From Calliopsis andreniformis (lineage: Eukaryota; Arthropoda; Insecta; Hymenoptera; Andrenidae), in assembly GCF_051401765.1 (NCBI RefSeq), contig NW_027480493.1:682001-746000 (forward strand): DNA of 64,000 bases, written 5' to 3'. Positions 23,944 to 35,991 of this stretch are shown here, piece by piece. Both the position numbers and the translations under genes were made by a program. The number at the start of each line of letters is the position of its first letter. Position 1 is the stretch's first letter. The notes under the pieces were generated by a model. The model was not told the DNA's origin. It saw only the letters and a list, made by a program, of their open reading frames with translations, and searched no databases.

Positions 23944-26685
23944 TGAGGATTGAGGCTTGAGGGTGAGGATTGAGGATTGAGGATTGAGGATTGAAGGTTG
24001 AGGATTGCGTATTGAGGATAGAACAATGAGGATTGAGGATTGAGTATTGAGGATTGAGGATTGAGGATTGAAAGTTGAATATTGATGATTGATGATTGAG
24101 GATCGAGGATTGAGGGTTGTGGATTGAGGACGAGGACTGAGGGTTGAGTATTGATGTTTGAGGTCTGAGGATTGAGGAATGAGTATTGAGAATTGAGGAT
24201 TGAGGTTTGAGGATTGAAGATTGAGGATTGGGCGTTGAGGATTGAAGAATGAGTGTTGAGGATTGAGGATTGAGGATTGAGGATTGAAGATTGAGTATTG
24301 AGGATTGAAGATTGAGGATTCAGGATTGAGGATTGAGGATTGAGGATTGAGGATTGGGTATTGAGGATTGAAGAATGAGGATTGAGTATTGAAGATTGAA
24401 GATTGAGGATTGAGGATTGAGGATTGAGGATTGAGGATTGAGGATTGAGGATTGCGGATAGAAGATTGAGGATTGGGTATTGCGGATTGAACATTGAGGA
24501 TTGAGGATTGAGGATTGAGGATTGAGGATTGAGGATTGAGAATTGAGGATTGAGGATTGAGGATTGAAGATTGAGGATTGGGTATTGAGGATTGAAGAAT
24601 GAGGATTGAGGATTGAGGATTGAGGATTGAGGATTGAAGACTGAGTATTGAGGATTAAAGATTGAGGATTGAGGAGTGAGTATTGAAGATTGAGGATTTG
24701 TGACTGAGGATTGAAGATTGAGGATTGAGGATTGAGCGTTGAGGACTGAGGATTGAGGATTGAGGATTGAAGATTGAGGATTGAGGAGTGAGTATTGAAG
24801 ATTGAGGATTTGTGACTGAGGATTGAAGATTGAGAATTGAGGATTGAGGAGTGAGGACTGAGGATTGAGGATTGAGGATTGAAGATTGAGGATCGGGTAT
24901 TGAGGATTGAACATTGAGGATTGAGGATTGAGGATTGAGGATTGAGGATTGAGGATTGAAGATTGGGGATTGGGTATTGAGGATTGAAAAATGAGGATTG
25001 AGTATTGAGTATTGAGGATTGAGGATTGAAGATTGAGTATTGAGGATTGAAGATTGACGATTGAGTATTGAGGATTGAGGATTGAGGATTGAGGATTGAG
25101 GATTGAGGATTGAGGATTGAGGATTGAAGATTGGGTATTGAGGATTGAAGATTGGGGATTGAGGATTGAGGGTTGAGGATTGAGGATTGAAGATTGAGGA
25201 TTCGGTATTGAGGATTGAAGAATGAGCATTGAGGAGTGAGGACTGAGGATTGAGGATTGCAGATTGAGTATTGAGGATCGAAGATTGAGGATTGAGGATT
25301 GAGGATTGAGGATTGAGGAGTGAGGATTGAGGATTGAAGATTGAGTATTGAGGACTGAAGACTGAGGATTGAGGATTGAGGATTGAGGATTGAGGATTGA
25401 AGATTGAGGATTGGGGATTGAGGATTGACGATTGAGGATTGAGCATTGGGGATTGAGAATTGAGGATTGAGGATTGAAGGTTGAGTATTGACGATTGAAG
25501 ATTGAGGATTGAGGATTGAGGATTGAGCATTGAGGATTGAAGACTGAGGATTGAGGAGTGAGTATTGAAGATTGAGGATTTGGGACTGAGGATTGAAGAT
25601 TGAGGATTGAGGATTGAGGATTGAGGATTGAGGATTGAGGATTGAGGATTGAATATTGAGGATTGGGTATTGAGGATTGAAGAATGAGGATTGAGGATTG
25701 AGGATTGAGGATTGAGGATTGAAGATTGAGTATTGAGGATTGAAGATTGACGATTGAGGATTGAGGATTGAGGATTGAGGATTGAGGATTGAGGATTGAG
25801 GATTGAGGATTGAGGATTGAAGATTGAGTATCGAGGATTGAAGATCGAGGATTGAGGATTGAGGATTGAGGATTGAGGATTGAAGATTGAGGATTGAGGA
25901 TTGAGGATTGTGGATTGAGGATTGAAGATTGAGGATTGGGTATTGAGGATTGAATAATGATGATTGAGGATTGAGTATTGAGGATTGAGGATTGAAGATT
26001 GAGTACTGAGGATTGAAGATTAAGATTGAGGGTTGAGGATTGAGGATTGAGGATTGAGGTTTGAGGATTGAGGATTGTGGATTGAAGATTGAGGATTGCG
26101 TATTGAGGATAGAACATTGAGGATTGAGGATTGAGTATTGAGGATTGAGGATTGAGGATTGAAGATTGAATATTGATGACTGAAGATTGAGGATTGAAGA
26201 TTGAGGATTGGGTATTGAGGATTGTAGAATGAGGATTGAGTATTGAGTATTGAGGATTGAGGATTGAACATTGAGTATTGAGGATTGAAGATTGACGATT
26301 GAGGATTGCGGATTGAGGATTGAGGATTGAGGATTGAGGTTTGAGGATTGAAGGTTGAGTATTGAGGATTGAAGGTAGAGGATTGAGGATTGAGGATTGA
26401 GGATTGAGGCTTGATGATTGAGTACTGAGGATTGAAGATTAAGATTGGGGATAGAGGATTGAGGATTGAGGATTGAGGTTTGAAGATTGAAGATTGAGTA
26501 TTGAGGATTGAAGATTGAGGATTGAGGACTGAGGATTGAGGATTGAGGATTGAAGATTGAGTACTGAGGATTGAAGATTAAGATTGAGGACTGAGGATTG
26601 AGGACTGAGGATTGAGGATTGAGGATTGAAGGTTCAGTATTGAGGATTGAAGATTGAGAATTGAGGATTGAGGATTGAGCGTTGA

Positions 26686-28792
26686 GGACTGAGTGTTGAG
26701 GGTTGAGTGATGAGAATTGATGTTTGTGTATAGAGATTTGAAGATTGCAGATTGAGTATTGAGTATTGAAAACTGTGAATTGAGTATATTCTATTGAGGA
26801 TTGATGATTGACAACTGATTGTTGAGGTCTGAGGGCTGAAGATTGAGGGTTCCGGATTGAGGATTCAGAATTGAAATTTGAGGACTGAGCATTGAGGATT
26901 GAAGATTGAGTATTGAGGATTGAAGATTGAGAATTGAGGATTGAGGATTGAGGATTGAGGATGAGGGCTGAGGGTTGATGTTTGAGGTTTGAGGACTGAG
27001 GACTGAGGATTGAGGATTGAGAATTGAGGATTGAGGATTGAGGGTTGAAGATTGAGGATTGGGTATTGAGGATTGAAGAATGAGGATTGAGGATTCAGGA
27101 TTGAGGATTGAGGAGTGAATATTGAGTATTGAGGATTGAAGATCGACTATTGAGGATTGCGAATTGATGATTGCGGGTTGAGGATTGAGGATTGCAGATT
27201 GAGTATTGAGGCTAGAAGGTTGAGGATTGTGGATTGAGGATTGATGATTGAGGCTTGAATATTGAGGATTGGGGACTGAGTGTTGAGGGTTGAGTGATGA
27301 GAATTGATGTCTGTGGATAGAGATTTGAAGATTGCAGGTTGAGTATTGAGTATTGAAAACTGTGAAATCATGATATTCTATTGAGGATTGAGGATGGACC
27401 ACTGACTGTTGAGGACTGAGGGCTGAAGATTGAGGATTCAGGATTGGGGATTGAGGATTGAGGTTTGAGGACTGAGGATTGAGGATTGAGGATTGAGGAT
27501 TGAGGATTGAGGATTGAGGATTGAAGACTGAGGATTGAATATTGATGATTAAGCATTGAGGGTTGAGGATTGAGGGTTGTGGATTGAGGACGAGGACTGA
27601 GTGTTGAATATTGATGTCTGAGGTCTGAGGATTGAGGATTGAGAATTGAGAATTGAGGATTGAGGATTGAAGATTGAGGATTGGGTATTGAGGATTGACG
27701 AATGAGGATTGAGGATTGCGGATTGAGGATTGAAGATTGAGTACTGAGGATTGAAGACTGAGGATTGAGGATTGAGGATTGAGGATTGGGGATTGAGGAC
27801 TGCGAATTGAAGATTCAGTATTGGGCATTGAAGATTCAAAATTGAGGATGAGGATTGAAAATTGAGTACTGAGTGTTGAGGGTTGAGTGATGAGAATTTA
27901 TGTTTCTGGATAGAGATTTGAAGATTGCAGATTGAGTATTGGGTATTGAAAACTGTGAATTGAGGATATTCTATTGAGGATTGTGGATTGACAACTGAAT
28001 GTTGAGGACTGAGGGCTGAAGATTGAGGATTCAGGATTGAGGATTCAGAATTGAGGTTTGAGGACTGAGGATTGAAGATTGAAGATTGAGTATTGAGGAT
28101 TGAAGATTGAGGTTTGAGGATTGAGGATTGAGGATTGAGGATGAGGGCTGAGGGTTGAGGATTGAGGATTGAGGACTAAGGACAGAGGATTGAGGATTGA
28201 GAATTGAGGATTGAGGATTGAGGATTGAAGATTGAGGATTGGGTATTGAGGATCGAAGAATGAGAATTGAGGATTGAGGATTGAGGATTGAGGATTGAAT
28301 ATTGAGTATTGGGGACTGAGTTTTGAGGGTTGAGTGTTGTGAATTGATGTTTGTGGATAGAGATTTGAAGATTGCAGGCTGAGTATTGAGTATTGAAAGC
28401 TGTGAATTCATGATATTCTATTGAGGATTGAGGATTGACCACCGATTGTTGAGGACTGAGGGCTGAAGATTGAGGATTCAGGATTGAGGATTCAGGATTG
28501 AGGTTTGAGGACTGAGGATTGAGGGTTGAGGATCGAGGATTGAGGATTGACGCTGGAGGATTGAGGATTGAGGATGGAGGATTGAAGAGAGAGGACTGAG
28601 TGTTGAGGATTGTGTGTTGAGGATTGATGTTTGAGGATTGAGATTTGATTATTGAATATTTTGGATTGAGTATTCAACCGTGAGAATTCAGTATATTCTA
28701 CTGAGTATTCAGAATTGAGGATTGATGGTTGAGTATTGAGGATTGATGGATGAGGGTTGTGTTTTGAATATTGAGGATTGAGGATTGAGGAT
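26686..28792 (+). repeat. Cluster of five D blocks
   Basis: Five diverged block copies with cores at 26,785 (TATATTCT), 27,372, 27,965, 28,412 and 28,692 (TATATTCT), spaced 587, 593, 447 and 280 bp. They are the most variable copies: the core is preceded by GAATTGAG, GAAATCAT, GAATTGAG, GAATTCAT and GAATTCAG, and the downstream CAACTGATTGTTG becomes CCACTGACTGTTG or CCACCGATTGTTG in two. Two EcoRI sites (GAATTC at 28,404 and 28,684) fall here. The cluster is missing from copy 1 of the unit because of the 3,834-bp deletion. Confidence 0.85.
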
Positions 28793-29004
28793 TTAGTGTT
28801 GAGGATTGAGGATTGAACATTGAGTATTGATGTTTGATTATTGAGGATTGAGGATTGAGGTTTGAGGATTGAGGACGAGGACTGACGGTTGAGGATTGAG
28901 GTTTGAGGATCGAGTGTTGAGGATTGAGAGTTGAGGACTGAGGATTGAAGATTGAGAATTGAGGATTGAAGATTGAGGATTGAGGATTGAGGATTGAGGA
29001 TTGA

Positions 29005-29209
29005 CGACTGAGTGTTGAGGGTTGAGTGATGGGAATTGATGTTTGAGGATAGAGATTTGAAGATTGCAGATTGAGTATTGAGTATTGAAAACTGTGAATT
29101 GATGATATTCTCTTGAGGATTGAGGATTGACAACTGATTGTTGAGGACTGAGGGCTGAAGGTTGAGGATTCAGGATTGAGGATTCAGGATTGTGGTTTGA
29201 GGACCGAGG
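29005..29209 (+). repeat. C block
   Basis: Core at 29,104, following the five-D-block cluster. Reads GTGATGGGAATTG where other C blocks have GTGATGAGAATTG; the same variant is in its partner at 44,031. Confidence 0.88.
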
Positions 29210-30136
29210 ATTGAGGGCTGAGGATTGAGGATTGAGAATTGAAGATTGAGGATTGAGTATTGGGGGTTGTGGATTGAGGACGAGGACTGACGGTTGAGTA
29301 TTGATGTTTGAGTTCTGAGGATTGAGGATTGAGGATTGAAGATTGGGGATTGGGTATTGAGGATTGAAGAATGAGGATTGAGTATTGAGTATTGAGGATT
29401 GAGGATTGAAGATTGAGTATTGAGGATTGAAGATTGACGATTGAGTATTGAGGATTGAGGATTGAGGATTGAGGATTGAGGATTGAGGATTGAGGATTGA
29501 AGATTGGGTATTGAGGATTGAAGATTGGGGATTGAGGATTGAGGATTGAGGATTGAGGATTGAAGATTGAGGATACGGTATTGAGGATTGAAGAATGAGG
29601 ATTGAGGAGTTAGGACTGAGGATTGAGGATTGCAGATTGAGTATTGAGGATTGAGGATTGAAGATTGAGTATTGAGGATTGAAGATTGAGGATTGAGGAT
29701 TGAGGATTGAGGATTGAGGATTGAAGATTGAGTACTGAGGATTGAAGATTAAGATTGAGGGTTGAGGATTGAGGACTGAGGATTGAGGATTGAGGATTGA
29801 AGATTGAGTATTGAGGATCGAGGATTGAGGACTGAGGATTGAGGATTGCGGATTGCAAATTGAGTATTGAGGATTGAAGATTGAGGATTGAGGATTGAGG
29901 ATTGAGAATTGAGGATTGAGGATTGAGGATTGAGGATTGAAGATTGAGTATTGAGGATCGAGGATTGAGGACTGAGGATTGAGGATTGAGGATTGAGAAT
30001 TGAAGATTGAGGATTGGGGATTGAGGATTGACGATTGAGGATTGAGCATTGAGGATTGAGAATTGAGGATTGAGGATTGAAGATTGAGTATTGAGGATTG
30101 AAGATTGAGGATTGATGGTTGAGGATTGAAGATTGA

Positions 30137-30336
30137 GGACTGAGTGTTGAGGGTTGAGTGATGAGAATTGATGTTTGTGGATTGAGATTTGAAGATTGAA
30201 GAATAGGGATTGAGTATTGAAAACTGTGAATTGAGGATATTCTATTGACGATTGAGGATTCACAACTGATTGTTGAGGTCTGAGGGCTGAATATTGTGGG
30301 TTCAGGATTGTGGCTTCAGGATTGAGGTTTGAGGAC
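30137..30336 (+). repeat. A/B hybrid block
   Basis: Core at 30,236; counterpart of 15,133 (offset 15,103) and 45,163 (offset 14,927). Used here as the start point of unit copy 3. Confidence 0.9.
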
Positions 30337-32748
30337 TGAGGATTGAGGCTTGAGGGTGAGGATTGAGGATTGAGGATTGAGGATTGATGGTTGAGGATTG
30401 CGTATTGAGGATAGAACAATGAGGATTGAGGATTGAGTATTGAGGATTGAGGATTGAGGATTGAAGATTGAATATTGATGATTGAAGATTGAGGATCGAG
30501 GATTGAGGGTTGTGGATTGAGGACGAGGACTGAGGGTTGAGTATTGATGTTTGAGGTCTGAGGATTGAGGAATGAGTATTGAGAATTGAGGATTGAGGTT
30601 TGAGGATTGAAGATTGAGGATTGGGTGTTGATGATTGAAGAATGAGGGTTGAGGATTGAGGATTGAGGATTGATGATTGAAGATTGAGTATTGAGGATTG
30701 AAGATTGAGGATTGAGGATTGAGGATTGAGGATTGAGGATTGAGGATTGAGGATTGCGGATAGAAGATTGAGGATTGGGTATTGCGGACTGAACATTGAG
30801 GATTGAGGATTGAGGGTTGAGGATTGAGGATTGAGGGTTGAGGATTGAGGATTGAGGATTGAGGATTGAAGATTGAGGATTGGGTATTGAGGATTGAAGA
30901 ATGAGGATTGAGGATTGAGGATTGAGGATTGAGGATTGAAGACTGAGTATTGAGGATTAAAGATTGAGGATTGAGGAGTGAGTATTGAAGATTGAGGATT
31001 TGTGACTGAGGATTGAAGATTGAGGATTGAGGATTGAGGATTGAGGACTGAGGATTGAGGATTGAGGATTGAAGATTGAGGATTGAGGAGTGCATATTGA
31101 AGATTGAGGATTTGTGACTGAGGATTGAAGATTGAGAATTGAGGATTGAGGAATGAGGACTGAGGATTGAGGATTGAGGATTGAAGATTGAGGATTGGGT
31201 ATTGAGGATTGAAGATTGAGGATTGAGGATTGAGGATTGAGGAATGAGGATTGAAGATTGAGTACTGAGGATTGAAGATTAAGGTTGAGGATTGAGGATT
31301 GAGGATTGAGGATTGAGGATTGAAGATTGAGGATTTCGTATTGAGGATAGAACATTGAGGATTGAGGATTTAGTATTGAGGACTGAGGATTGAGGGTTGA
31401 AGATTGAATATTGATGATTGAATATTGAGGATTGAGGATTGATGGTTGTGGATTGAGGACGAGGACTGAGGGTTGAGTATTGCTGTTTGAGGTCTGAGGA
31501 TTGAGGATTGAGAATTGAGGATTGAGGATTGAGGATTGAAGACTGAGGATTGGGTATTTAGGATTGAAGGATGAGGATTGAGGATTGAGTATTGAGGATT
31601 GAGGATTGAGGATTGAAGATTAAGATTGAGGATTGAGGATTGAGGATTGAGGATTGAGTATTGAGGATTGAGGATTGAAGATTGAGGATTGCGTATTGAG
31701 GATAGAACATTGAGGATTGAGTATTGAGTATTGAGGATTGAGGATTGAGGATTGAACATTGAATATTGATGATTGAAGGTTGAGGATCGAGGATTGAGGG
31801 TTGTGGGTTGAGGAGGAGGACTGACGGCTGAGTATTGATGTTAGATGTCTGAGGATTGAGGATTGAGGATTGAGGATTGAGGATTGAGGATTGAGGATTG
31901 AGGGTTGCGGTTTGAAGATTGAGGATTGGGTATTGAGGATTGAAGTATGAGGATTGAGGATTGAGGATTGAGGATTGAGGAATGAGGATTGAGGGTTGAA
32001 GATTGAGTATTGAGGATTGAAGATTGACGATTGAAGATTGAGGATTGAGGATTGACGATTGAGGATTGAGGACTGAGGATTGAAGATTGAGTATTGAGTA
32101 TTGACGATTGAGGATTGAGGATTGAGTATTGACGATTGAGGATTGCAGACTGAGTATTGAGGATTGACGATGGGAGGATTGAGGATTGGGGACTGAGGAT
32201 TCAAGATTGAGGACCGAAGATTGAGAATTGAGGATTGAGGATTGAGGATTGAGGATTGAGGATTGAGGATTGAGGATTGCGGATAGAAGATTGAGGATTG
32301 GGTATTGCGGATTGAACATTGAGGATTGAGGATTGAGGGTTGAGGATTGAGGATTGAGGGTTGAGGATTGAGGATTGAGGATTGAGGATTGAAGATTGAG
32401 GATTGGGTATTGAGGATAGAAGATTGAGGATTGAGGATTGTCGATTAAGGATTGAGGATGAGGGCTGAGGGTTGAGGATTGAGGTTTGAGGACTGAGGAC
32501 TGAGGATTGAGGATTGAGAATTGAGAATTGAGGATTGAGGATTGAGGATTGAAGATTGAGGATTTGGTATTGAGGATTGAAGAATGATGATTGAGGATTG
32601 AGGATTGAGTATTGAGGATTGAAGATTGAGTATTGAGCATTGAAGCCTGACGATAGAGGATTGAGGATTGAGAATTGAGGATTGAGGATTGAAGATTGAG
32701 TATTGAGGATTGAAGATTGAGGTTTGATGATTGAGGATTGAAGATTGA

Positions 32749-32948
32749 GGACTGAGTGTTGAGGGTTGAGTGATGAGAATTGATGTTTGTGGATTGAGAT
32801 TTGAAGATTGAAGAATAGGGATTGAGTATTGAAAACTGTGAATTGAGGATATTCTATTGACGATTGAGGATTCACAACTGATTGTTGAGGTCTGAGGGCT
32901 GAATATTGGGGGTTCAGGATTGTGGCTTCAGGATTGAGGTTTGAGGAC
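32749..32948 (+). repeat. A/B hybrid block
   Basis: Core at 32,848, offset 15,298 from the hybrid at 17,550. Confidence 0.9.
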
Positions 32949-33921
32949 TGAGGATTGAGGCTTGAGGGTGAGGATTGAGGATTGAGGATTGAGGATTGAT
33001 GGTTGAGGATTGCGTATTGAGGATAGAACAATGAGGATTGAGGATTGAGTATTGAGGATTGAGGATTGAGGATTGAAGATTGAATATTGATGATTGAAGA
33101 TTGAGGATCGAGGATTGAGGGTTGTGGATTGAGGACGAGGACTGAGGGTTGAGTATTGATGTTTGAGGTCTGAGGATTGAGGAATGAGTATTGAGAATTG
33201 AGGATTGAGGTTTGAGGATTGAAGATTGAGGATTGGGTGTTGATGATTGAAGAATGAGGGTTGAGGATTGAAGATTGAGTATTGAGGATTGAAGATTGAG
33301 GATTGAGGATTGAGGATTCAGGAATGAGGATTGAGGATTGCGGATAGAAGATTGAGGATTGGGTATTGCGGATTGAACATTGAGGATTGAGGATTGAGGA
33401 TTGAGGATTGAGGATTGAGTACTGAAGATTGAATACTGATGATTGAAGATTGAGGATTGAGGATTGATGGTTGTGGATTGAGGACGAGGACTGAGGGTTG
33501 AGTATTGCTGTTTGAGGTCTGAGGATTGAGGATTGAGCATTGAGAATTGAGGATTGAGGATTGAGGATTGAAGATTGAGGATTGGGTGTTGAGGATTGAA
33601 GAGTGAGGGTTGAGGAGTGATGACTGAGGATTGCGTATTGCAGATTGAGTATTGAGGATTGAAGATTGAGTATTGAGGATTGAGGATTGAGAATTGAGGA
33701 TTGAGGATTGAGGATTGAGGATTGAAGATTGAGTATTGAGGATCGAGGATTGAGGACTGAGGATTGAGGATTGAGGATTGAGAATTGAAGATTGAGGATT
33801 GGGGATTGAGGATTGACGATTGAGGATTGAGCATTGAGGATTGAGAATTGAGGTATGAGGATTGAAGATTGAGTATTGAGGATTGAAGATTGAGGATTGA
33901 TGATTGAGGATTGAAGATTGA

Positions 33922-34345
33922 GGACTGAGTGTTGAGGGTTGAGTGATGAGAATTGATGTTTGTGGATTGAGATTTGAAGATTGAAGAATAGGGATTGAGT
34001 ATTGAAAACTGTGAATTGAGGATATTCTATGGAGGACTGAGGATTGACAATTGATTGTTGAGGACTGAGGGCTGAAGACTGAGGATTCAGGATTGAGGAT
34101 TAGGGATTGAGTTTTGAGGACTGAGGATTGATGGTTGAGGGTTGTGCGTTGAATATTGAGGGCTGAGTGATGAGAATTGATGTTTGTGGATAGAGATTTG
34201 AAGATTGCAGGCTGAGTATTGAGTATTGAAACCTGTGAATTGAGGATATTCTATTGACGATTGAGGATTCACACCTGATTGTTGAGGTCTGAGGGCTGAA
34301 TATTGGGGGTTCAGGATTGTGGCTTCAGGATTGAGGTTTGAGGAC
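33922..34345 (+). repeat. A-B block doublet
   Basis: Cores at 34,021 and 34,245; third-copy counterpart of the doublets at 7,607 and 18,624. Confidence 0.9.
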
Positions 34346-35786
34346 TGAGGATTGAGGCTTGAGGGTGAGGATTGAGGATTGAGGATTGAGGATCGAAGGT
34401 TGAGGATTGCGTATTGAGGATAGAACAATGAGGATTGAGGATTGAGTATTGAGGATTGAGGATTGAGGATTGAAAGTTGAATATTGATGATTGAAGATTG
34501 AGGATAGAGGATTGAGGGTTGTGGATTGAGGACGAGGACTGAGGGTTGAGTATTGATGTTTGAGGTCTGAGGATTGAGGAATGAGTATTGAGAATTGAGG
34601 ATTGAGGTTTGGGGATTGAAGATTGAGGATTGGGCGTTGAGGATTGAAGAATGAGTGTTGAGGATTGAGGATTGAGGATTGAGGGTTGAAGATTGAGTAT
34701 TGAGGATTGAAGATTGAGGATTGAGGATTGAGGATTGAGGATTGAGGATTGAGGATTGGGTATTGAGGATTGAAGAATGAGGATTGAGTATTGAAGATTG
34801 AAGATTGAGGATTGAGGATTGAGGATTGAGGATTGAGGATTGAGGATTGAGGATTGCGGATAGAAGATTGAGGATTGGGTATTGCGGATTGAACATTGAG
34901 GATTGAGGATTGAGGATTGAGGATTGAGGATTGAGGATTGAGAATTGAGGATTGAGGATTGAGGATTGAAGATTGAGGATTGGGTATTGAGGATTGAAGA
35001 ATGAGGATTGAGGATTGAGGATTGAGGATTGAGGATTGAAGACTGAGTATTGAGGATTAAAGATTGAGGATTGAGGAGTGAGTATTGAAGATTGAGGATT
35101 TGTGACTGAGGATTGAAGATTGAGGATTGAGGATTGAGGGTTGAGGACTGAGGATTGAGGATTGAGGATTGAAGATTGAGGATTGAGGAGTGAGTATTGA
35201 AGATTGAGGATTTGTGACTGAGGATTGAAGATTGAGAATTGAGGATTGAGGAATGAGGACTGAGGATTGAGGATTGAGGATTGAAGATTGAGGATTGGGT
35301 ATTGAGGATTGAAGATTGAGGATTGAGGATTGAGGATTGAGGAATGAGGATTGAAGATTGAGTACTGTGGATTGAAGATTAAGGTTGAGGATTGAGGATT
35401 GAGGATTGAGGATTGAGGATTGAAGATTGAGGATTTCGTATTGAGGATAGAACATTGAGGATTGAGGATTTAGTATTGAGGACTGAGGATTGAGGGTTGA
35501 AGATTGAATATTGATGATTGAACATTGAGGATTGAGGATTGAGGATTGAGGATTGAGGATTGAGGACTGAAGATTGAATATTGATGATTGAATATTGAGG
35601 ATTGAGGATTGATGGTTGTGGATTGAGGACGAGGACTGAGGGTTGAGTATTGCTGTTTGAGGTCTGAGGGTTGAGGAATGAGGATTGAGAATTGAGGATT
35701 GAGGATTGAGGATTGAAGATTGAGGATTGGGTATTGAGGATTGAAGCATGAGGATTGAGGATTGAGGATTGAGGATTGAGGATTGA

Positions 35787-35991
35787 CGACTGAGTGTTGA
35801 GGGTTGAGTGATGAGAATTGATGTTTGAGGATAGAGATTTGAAGATTGCAGATTGAGTATTGAGTATTGAAAACTGTGAATTGATGATATTCTCTTGAGG
35901 ATTGAGGATTGACAACTGATTGTTGAGGACTGAGGGCTGAAGGTTGAGGATTCTGGATTGAGGATTCAGGATTGTGGTTTGAGGACCGAGG
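35787..35991 (+). repeat. C block
   Basis: Core at 35,886, offset 15,668 from 20,218. Confidence 0.88.

Larger units (their letters stand above)
22730..23973 (+). repeat. 622-bp tandem duplication of an A-B region
   Basis: 22,730-23,351 is followed directly by a second copy, 23,352-23,973. Block cores repeat at 22,997/23,221 and 23,619/23,843, both exactly 622 apart. Copies 1 (12.3 kb) and 3 (38.5 kb) of the higher-order unit have this region once, so the duplication is specific to copy 2. Confidence 0.92.
15133..30235 (+). repeat. Higher-order unit, copy 2 (15,103 bp)
   Basis: One full period, measured from the block core at 15,133 to its counterpart at 30,236; the phase chosen as the start is arbitrary. 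Block order by core position: hybrid (15,133), hybrid (17,550), A-B (18,723/18,947), C (20,218), A-B (22,997/23,221), duplicated A-B (23,619/23,843), five D blocks (26,785-28,692), C (29,104). Offsets to the next copy change stepwise (15,103, 15,110, 15,298, 15,668, 15,675, 14,927), each step being a separate indel. From 23.5 to 31.08 kb the offset stays at 14,927. Confidence 0.92.

Noticed and set aside
28680..28720. Short inverted repeats (CTGA-GTAT-TCAG and similar) as a terminator hairpin
   Set aside because: Stems are four bases, AT-rich, without a T tract, and there is no gene to terminate.
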